The notes under the pieces: generated by a model
The model's database searches: none
Seen by the model: the letters and a program-made list of their open reading frames with translations, nothing else
Told to the model about the DNA's origin: nothing
Program-made: the position numbers and the translations under genes
In this document: positions 59,722 to 64,000 of the stretch, in pieces
Layout: each line of letters starts with the position of its first letter
Position numbering within the stretch: the stretch's first letter is position 1
NCBI GenBank assembly: GCA_035690495.1
Contig: DASSKK010000008.1
Span: forward strand, 68,200-132,199
Direction of reading: 5' to 3'
DNA: 64,000 nucleotides
From: DASSKK01 sp035690495
GTDB taxonomy: Bacteria; Actinomycetota; Actinomycetes; Propionibacteriales; Nocardioidaceae

Positions 59722-61347
59722 ATGCCGAAGATCCTGGAGTTCGACGAGTCCGCCCGGCGGGCGCTGGAGCGCGGCGTCGACGCGCTCGCCGACACCGTCA
59801 AGGTCACCCTCGGCCCCAAGGGCCGTTACGTCGTGCTCGACAAGAAGTGGGGCGCGCCCACGATCACCAACGACGGCGTGACCGTGGCCCGTGAGGTCGA
59901 GCTCGACGACCCGTTCGAGAACCTCGGCGCGCAACTCGCCAAGGAAGTCGCCACCAAGACCACCGACGTCGCCGGCGACGGTACGACGACCGCCACCGTG
60001 CTCGCCCAGTCGATGGTGCACGAGGGCCTGCGCGCGGTCGCCGCCGGCGCGAACCCGATGAGCCTCAAGCGGGGGATCGACCAGGCCGTCGAGGTGGTCG
60101 GTCAGGCGCTGCTCGACGCCGCCCGGGACGTGGACGACAAGTCCGACATGGCCGCGGTCGCCACCGTCTCCTCGCGCGACAGCCACATCGGCGAGCTGCT
60201 CGCCGAGGCCTTCGACAAGGTCGGCAAGGACGGCGTGATCACCGTCGAGGAGTCCCAGACGATGGGCACCGAGCTGGAGTTCACCGAGGGGATGCAGTTC
60301 GACAAGGGCTACATCTCTGGCTACTTCGTCACCGACGCCGAGCGCATGGAGGCCGTCCTCGAGGACGCCTACATCCTGCTGCACCAGGGCAAGATCTCGG
60401 CGATCGCCGACCTGCTGCCGCTGCTGGAGAAGGTGATCCAGTCCGGCAAGCCGCTGTTCATCCTCGCCGAGGACGTGGACGGCGAGGCGCTGTCGACCCT
60501 GGTGGTCAACAAGATCCGAGGCACGTTCAGCGCCGTCGCGGTCAAGTCGCCGGCCTTCGGCGACCGCCGCAAGGCGATGATGCAGGACATCGCGACGCTG
60601 ACCGGCGGTCAGGTCGTCGCCCCCGAGGTCGGCCTCAAGCTCGACCAGGTCGGGCTGGAGGTGCTCGGCCAGGCCCGGCGCGTGGTCATCACCAAGGACA
60701 ACACCACGATCGTCGACGGTGCCGGCGACAAGGCCGAGGTCGAGGCCCGGGTCGGCCAGATCAAGGCCGAGATCGAGAACACCGACTCCGACTGGGACCG
60801 CGAGAAGCTGCAGGAGCGGCTGGCGAAGCTGGCCGGCGGCGTCTGCGTGGTCCGCGTCGGCGCGGCGACCGAGGTGGAGCTGAAGGAGAAGAAGCACCGC
60901 ATCGAGGACGCCGTCTCCGCGACGCGCGCCGCGATCGAGGAGGGCATCATCGCTGGCGGCGGATCCGCGCTCGTGCTGGCCGCCTCGAAGCTCACCGACG
61001 GACTCGGGCTGTCGGGGGACGAGGCGACCGGTGTGCGCATCGTCGCGAAGGCGGTCGACGAGCCGCTGCGCTGGATCGCCGAGAACGGCGGCGAGAACGG
61101 CTACATCGTGGTCGCGAAGGTCCGCGACGGCAAGCCCGGCGAGGGGTACAACGCCGCCACCGGCGAGTACGGCGACCTGGTCTCCCAGGGCGTGCTCGAC
61201 CCGGTGAAGGTGACCCGCTCCGCGCTGGTCAACGCCGCTTCCATCGCGGGCATGCTGCTCACCACCGAGACGCTGGTGGTCGACAAGCCCGAGGAGGAGG
61301 ACAGTGCCGCGGGCGGTGCTGGACACGGGCACGGCCACGGCCACTGA
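59722..61347 (+). CDS. groEL: chaperonin GroEL, His-tailed (GroEL1 type)
   Basis: A 541-residue Hsp60. ATP-binding motifs TLGPKGRYVVLDKKWGAPTI and TNDGVTV and VAGDGTTTATVLAQSM are near the N-terminus; GGVCVVRVGAATEVELKEKK and GYNAATGEYGDLV lie in the C-terminal equatorial domain. The C-terminus is GHGHGHGH instead of the GGM repeats of general chaperonins; a His-rich tail marks GroEL1-type proteins in mycobacteria and relatives, which are encoded next to groES, as here. A second GroEL with a Gly-Met tail probably lies elsewhere. The start ATG 59722 follows AAGGAAG. Confidence 0.95.
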   Translation: MPKILEFDESARRALERGVDALADTVKVTLGPKGRYVVLDKKWGAPTITNDGVTVAREVELDDPFENLGAQLAKEVATKTTDVAGDGTTTATVLAQSMVHEGLRAVAAGANPMSLKRGIDQAVEVVGQALLDAARDVDDKSDMAAVATVSSRDSHIGELLAEAFDKVGKDGVITVEESQTMGTELEFTEGMQFDKGYISGYFVTDAERMEAVLEDAYILLHQGKISAIADLLPLLEKVIQSGKPLFILAEDVDGEALSTLVVNKIRGTFSAVAVKSPAFGDRRKAMMQDIATLTGGQVVAPEVGLKLDQVGLEVLGQARRVVITKDNTTIVDGAGDKAEVEARVGQIKAEIENTDSDWDREKLQERLAKLAGGVCVVRVGAATEVELKEKKHRIEDAVSATRAAIEEGIIAGGGSALVLAASKLTDGLGLSGDEATGVRIVAKAVDEPLRWIAENGGENGYIVVAKVRDGKPGEGYNAATGEYGDLVSQGVLDPVKVTRSALVNAASIAGMLLTTETLVVDKPEEEDSAAGGAGHGHGHGH

Positions 61348-61361
61348 CCCGGATCCCTCCC

Positions 61362-61395
61362 GAACGCCGTCCCGGCACCTGCCGGGGCGGCGTTC
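61362..61395 (+). terminator. intrinsic-type terminator after groEL
   Basis: GAACGCCGTCCCGGC and GCCGGGGCGGCGTTC form a 15-bp stem (one T-G pair) with a 4-base loop, starting 15 bases after the stop codon. There is no long T-run, as is common in actinobacteria. Confidence 0.8.
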
Positions 61396-61434
61396 GTCAT
61401 GTTTCGCCTGAGGCCCGGAGGGTATGTCGCTGTT

Positions 61435-61959
61435 ATGCGGCTGGTGGGACTGGTCGTCCTCGGCGTAGCGCTGGTGGCCGCGCTCGTGGGTTCATGGGCG
61501 CACGCGTGGCGCGTGTGGTCGCGGTCGCTGCGGGCCCTTCGTGAGCGGCGGAGGATGGACGACGGCTGGCGGCGGGTTGCACCGACTCTGTCAGTGAGCG
61601 AGCGGTGGTGTGTGATGCGCGCAGCCTCTTCCGGCACGCGGGTGGACGACCCACGACTCGCCGAACTCGTCGTGCGGAGGGCCAGGTACGTCTTGCGAAC
61701 GCGCGAGGTGTCCGCGCGGCACGGCATGGGTCCGCGCTGGTATCGCCGCGTGTTCACGTGGGGCGCCCTGGACCTTGCCTTGGGCGGCGGTCTGGTGCTC
61801 GCGTCGTATCTGATGCAACATCGCAAGCTGTTGCTCTTCGCCAGCGTGTACTTGTTTGCCGTGGCGCTCTACGCGGGGTCGATGGCGTGGGTCTACCCGT
61901 CGCTCTACCGGCGGGGAGATCGGCAGCTGCGTCGGACGCTGGAAACCAATGACCCGTAG
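61435..61959 (+). CDS. small membrane protein, unknown function
   Basis: A 174-residue protein I do not recognise. One N-terminal helix (LVGLVVLGVALVAALVGSWA) is followed by a charged cytoplasmic part with many Arg (WSRSLRALRERRRMDDGWRR, PRLAELVVRRARYVLRTREV). Two closing helices follow (FTWGALDLALGGGLVLASYL; LLLFASVYLFAVALYAGSMA). Start ATG 61435 is preceded by TATGTC 6 nt upstream; an ATG at 61399 directly after the groEL terminator is an alternative. Its codon use is a little less GC-rich than its neighbours (for example TTGCTC, TATCTG, CAACAT), a weak hint of recent arrival. Confidence 0.6.
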   Translation: MRLVGLVVLGVALVAALVGSWAHAWRVWSRSLRALRERRRMDDGWRRVAPTLSVSERWCVMRAASSGTRVDDPRLAELVVRRARYVLRTREVSARHGMGPRWYRRVFTWGALDLALGGGLVLASYLMQHRKLLLFASVYLFAVALYAGSMAWVYPSLYRRGDRQLRRTLETNDP

Positions 61960-61983
61960 CGGGGATCTCGTCGACTCGGCGGA

Positions 61984-61989
61984 TAGACT
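61984..61989 (+). promoter_or_regulatory. -10 box of guaB (leaderless)
   Basis: TAGACT, 6 nt, then the GTG at 61996. There is no ribosome-binding site. Confidence 0.55.
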
Positions 61990-61995
61990 GACCGC

Positions 61996-63492
61996 GTGTC
62001 GGATCTCCTCCCTCCCCTTGGACTGACCTTCGACGATGTGCTCCTGCAGCCGGGCGAGACCGACGTGATCCCCAGCGAGGTGGACACCTCCGCGCGGCTG
62101 ACCAAAGAGATCACGCTGCGGGTGCCGCTGGTGTCCAGCGCGATGGACACCGTCACCGAGTCCCGGATGGCGATCGCGATGGCCCGGCAGGGCGGCATCG
62201 GCGTGCTGCACCGAAACCTGTCGATCGAGGACCAGGCTTACCAGGTGGATCTGGTCAAGCGGACCCAGACGGGGATCATCTCCAACCCAGTGACGATCCA
62301 CGCCAAGGCGACGCTGGAGGAGCTCGACGACAAGTGCGGGCAGTACCGCGTCTCCGGCCTGCCCGTCGTTGACGCCGACGACACGCTGCTCGGCATCATC
62401 ACCAACCGCGACCTGCGCTTCGTGCCTGTCGCGCAGTGGGCGACCACGCTGGTCGGCGACGTGATGACGCCGATGCCGCTGGTCACCGCCCCGATCGGGA
62501 TCACCCGTGAGGACGCCACGACGCTGCTGCGCCAGCACAAGAAGGAGCGGCTGCCGCTGCTCGACGACCAGGGCCGGCTCGCCGGCCTGATCACGGTCAA
62601 GGACTTCGTCAAGTCCGAGCAGTTCCCGCATGCCACCAAGGACGACGACGGCCGGCTGATGGTCGCGGCGGCGATCGGCTACTTCGGTGACGCCTGGCAG
62701 CGCGCCACCACGCTGGTGGAGGCGGGGGTCGACGTACTCGTCCCCGACGTCGCCAACGGCCACGCGAAGCTGATGCTGGACATGATCGCGCGGCTGAAGT
62801 CGGACCCCGCCACCCGGCACGTGCAGATCCTCGGCGGCAACGTGGCGACCCGCGACGGCGCCCAGGCGCTCGTGGACGCGGGGGTCGACGCCGTCAAGGT
62901 CGGCGTCGGCCCCGGATCGATCTGTACGACGCGCGTGGTGGCCGGGGTCGGCGTACCCCAGGTCACCGCCATCCACCAGGCGGCGCAGGCCTGCAAGCCC
63001 GCCGGCGTGCCGGTGGTCGGCGACGGCGGCCTGCAGTACTCCGGTGACATCGCCAAGGCACTGGTGGCCGGCGCGGACACCGTGATGCTCGGCTCGCTGC
63101 TGGCCGGCTGCGAGGAGTCGCCCGGCGAGCTGGTGTTCGTGAACGGCAAGCAGTACAAGTCCTACCGAGGCATGGGGTCGCTGGGCGCGATGGCCAGCCG
63201 GGGCAAGAAGTCCTTCTCCAAGGACCGCTACTTCCAGGCCGACGTGGTCTCCGACGACAAGATCGTCCCCGAGGGAATCGAGGGCCAGGTCGCCTACCGT
63301 GGCCCGCTCGCCGGGGTCGCGCAACAGCTGGTCGGCGGGCTGCAGCAGTCGATGTTCTACGTCGGCGCGCGGACCGTCCCAGAGCTGCAGGAGCGCGGCC
63401 GTTTCGTGCGGATCACCTCTGCCGGGCTCAAGGAGAGCCACCCGCACGACATCGCGATCACCGCCGAGGCGCCCAACTACTCCTCCCGCTGA
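61996..63492 (+). CDS. guaB: IMP dehydrogenase
   Basis: A 498-residue IMPDH that makes XMP, the committed step to GMP. The barrel starts with LGLTFDDVLLQPGETDVIPS. Two CBS domains lie near residues 95-205 (TIHAKATLEELDDKCGQYRV; GDVMTPMPLVTAPIGITRED). The catalytic Cys loop is GPGSICTTRVVAGVGVPQ near residue 307, and the flap has YRGMGSLGAM. All parts are complete. Start GTG 61996 gives SDLLPPLGLTFDD. It is followed by a 350-base non-coding stretch and then a GuaB3-type gene. Confidence 0.97.
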   Translation: MSDLLPPLGLTFDDVLLQPGETDVIPSEVDTSARLTKEITLRVPLVSSAMDTVTESRMAIAMARQGGIGVLHRNLSIEDQAYQVDLVKRTQTGIISNPVTIHAKATLEELDDKCGQYRVSGLPVVDADDTLLGIITNRDLRFVPVAQWATTLVGDVMTPMPLVTAPIGITREDATTLLRQHKKERLPLLDDQGRLAGLITVKDFVKSEQFPHATKDDDGRLMVAAAIGYFGDAWQRATTLVEAGVDVLVPDVANGHAKLMLDMIARLKSDPATRHVQILGGNVATRDGAQALVDAGVDAVKVGVGPGSICTTRVVAGVGVPQVTAIHQAAQACKPAGVPVVGDGGLQYSGDIAKALVAGADTVMLGSLLAGCEESPGELVFVNGKQYKSYRGMGSLGAMASRGKKSFSKDRYFQADVVSDDKIVPEGIEGQVAYRGPLAGVAQQLVGGLQQSMFYVGARTVPELQERGRFVRITSAGLKESHPHDIAITAEAPNYSSR

Positions 63493-63518
63493 CCGGCCCC
63501 GGGAAGCCCCGCCGGATC

Positions 63519-63801
63519 ATAGGAGTGCTGGAGCCACCTGACGGCCCCGACGCTCCCGCGTTGACGTCGAGGCCCGGTTCCGTCCACCGGCAGCTCACGA
63601 CGGTGTCTGTCCACACGTTCCGAAGTGGGCGGCACCAGGTGCTCCAACCGTGCCGGCTGGCCGTCAGCGTGGCGAGGCTGCTCCACGCGCTCGGCTGGAA
63701 GGGCACCCCGAGACCCTGCGGAGTGAGTTGTCCCGTGGCGACCTGCTGGCCGGGGCCGACGCTGGAGCGTTGGGGACGCCTGGTGGCGCCAGCACTCCCA
63801 T
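63519..63801. repeat. 283-bp element with long imperfect terminal inverted repeats (MITE-like)
   Basis: Left end GGAGTGCTGGAGCCACC (63522-63538) and right end GGTGGCGCCAGCACTCC (63782-63798) pair at 16 of 17 bases. The match continues inwards with gaps for about 50 bp: CCCCGACGCTCC near 63545 against GGAGCGTTGGGG near 63764. No transposase or other coding is seen inside. It fills most of the 350-bp gap between guaB and the guaB3-type gene, the only gene-free stretch over 300 bases in the window. A non-autonomous mobile element is likely; a structured RNA is possible. Confidence 0.6.
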
Positions 63802-63829
63802 GTTGGAGAAGGGCATCGCGTCGGCTGGG

Positions 63830-63835
63830 TAGGCT
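63830..63835 (+). promoter_or_regulatory. -10 box of the GuaB3-type gene (leaderless)
   Basis: TAGGCT, 7 nt, then ATG 63843. Confidence 0.55.
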
Positions 63836-63842
63836 GACGCCT

Positions 63843-64000
63843 ATGGTCGCGGAACTCGAGATCGGCAAGGCCAAGAGCGGCCGTCGTGCCTACTCCTTCG
63901 ACGACATCGCGATCGTGCCGTCGCGACGCACCCGCGACGAGGAGGAGGTGTCAGTCGCCTGGCAGATCGACGCCTACCGGTTCGAGCTGCCGATCATGGC
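63843..64000 (+). CDS. GuaB3-type IMP dehydrogenase family protein, 3' end outside window
   Basis: The first 52 codons of a GuaB3-like protein are present: VAELEIGKAKSGRRAYSFDD then IAIVPSRRTRDEEEVSVAWQ and IDAYRFELPIM. In this group the barrel opens with FDDIAIVPSRRT rather than FDDVLLQPG, as in true GuaB, and CBS domains are absent. It is a common second gene after guaB in actinobacteria, and its exact reaction is not settled. The rest lies outside the window. Confidence 0.88.
   Translation, partial: MVAELEIGKAKSGRRAYSFDDIAIVPSRRTRDEEEVSVAWQIDAYRFELPIM

Noticed and set aside
61320..61345. GHGHGHGH at the end of groEL as a sequencing artefact or simple repeat
   Set aside because: His-rich tails are a known trait of GroEL1-type chaperonins in actinobacteria, and the frame stays open to a normal stop.
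63458..63874. A 138-codon minus-strand frame between guaB and the GuaB3-type gene
   Set aside because: No recognisable protein; it overlaps both flanking coding ends and lies over the inverted-repeat element.

Overview
The window is high-GC chromosomal DNA of an actinomycete. Four things support this: a mycothiol-dependent formaldehyde dehydrogenase, a His-tailed GroEL in a groES-groEL operon under tandem CIRCE operators, an IMP dehydrogenase gene followed by a GuaB3-type paralogue, and many genes whose start codon lies 6-8 nt after a TANNNT box (probable leaderless transcripts). The housekeeping order (rplM-rpsI-glmM, coaA, glmS-acpS-nnrD-alr-hydrolase-tsaE, tsaB-rimI-tsaD, groES-groEL, guaB-guaB3) is typical of Actinomycetota. 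A Nocardioides-like relative is my guess but is not proven. No rRNA, tRNA, CRISPR array or intact insertion sequence was seen.

Layout. 0-3.3 kb: end of an ABC-F ATPase, a MarR-like gene fragment, an MFS exporter and a HAD hydrolase. 3.3-8.6 kb: a nitrite/NO module. It holds a copper nitrite reductase fused to a membrane domain and an extra cupredoxin, an NnrS-like membrane protein, a cysteine-containing HTH regulator and a divergent hemerythrin-DUF2249 protein. 8.6-12.7 kb: citrate synthase, ribosomal proteins L13 and S9, and phosphoglucosamine mutase. 12.8-19.3 kb: two coupled GNAT genes, a 5'-nucleotidase-like enzyme, a DUF389 membrane protein, pantothenate kinase and an unknown protein. 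19.3-20 kb: a VapBC pair with a clear operator. 20-26.5 kb: glmS, acpS, nnrD, alr, an alpha/beta hydrolase and tsaE.

26.5-40.2 kb is the most unusual part. About 13.7 kb separates tsaE from tsaB, genes that are normally neighbours. It contains a large BTAD/AAA/TPR regulator facing away from a ten-gene operon: GAF-PP2C phosphatase, RsbW-like kinase, two STAS proteins, a DUF1990-like protein, a CrtI-like oxidoreductase, and five tandem paralogous multi-pass membrane proteins. The paralogues look like the sensory half of histidine kinases with the kinase half missing. The operon ends in what looks like the first codons of a sixth copy, directly before tsaB.

40.2-43 kb: tsaB-rimI-tsaD and a Phd/VapC pair. 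43-46.3 kb: an S33 hydrolase and an ECF sigma factor with its probable membrane anti-sigma partner. 46.3-50.2 kb: a CaCA-type transporter, a threonine-synthase-like pseudogene, a VOC-protein fragment, and mscR with an MBL-fold hydrolase. 50.2-54.3 kb: treY-treZ, coupled to the preceding pair. 54.3-59 kb: remains of a sigma-factor gene beside its YCII partner, a NagZ-like lipoprotein, an HhH protein, a VOC protein and a methyltransferase. 59-64 kb: groES-groEL, a small membrane protein, guaB, a 280-bp element with inverted-repeat ends, and the start of a GuaB3-type gene.

Two patterns run through the whole window. First, several genes have decayed in place by internal deletion, and their ends survive. 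Second, three copies of a palindrome with CCCCGATTCGTCCG arms each fill the gap between the stop codon of one gene and the promoter of the next co-directional gene.
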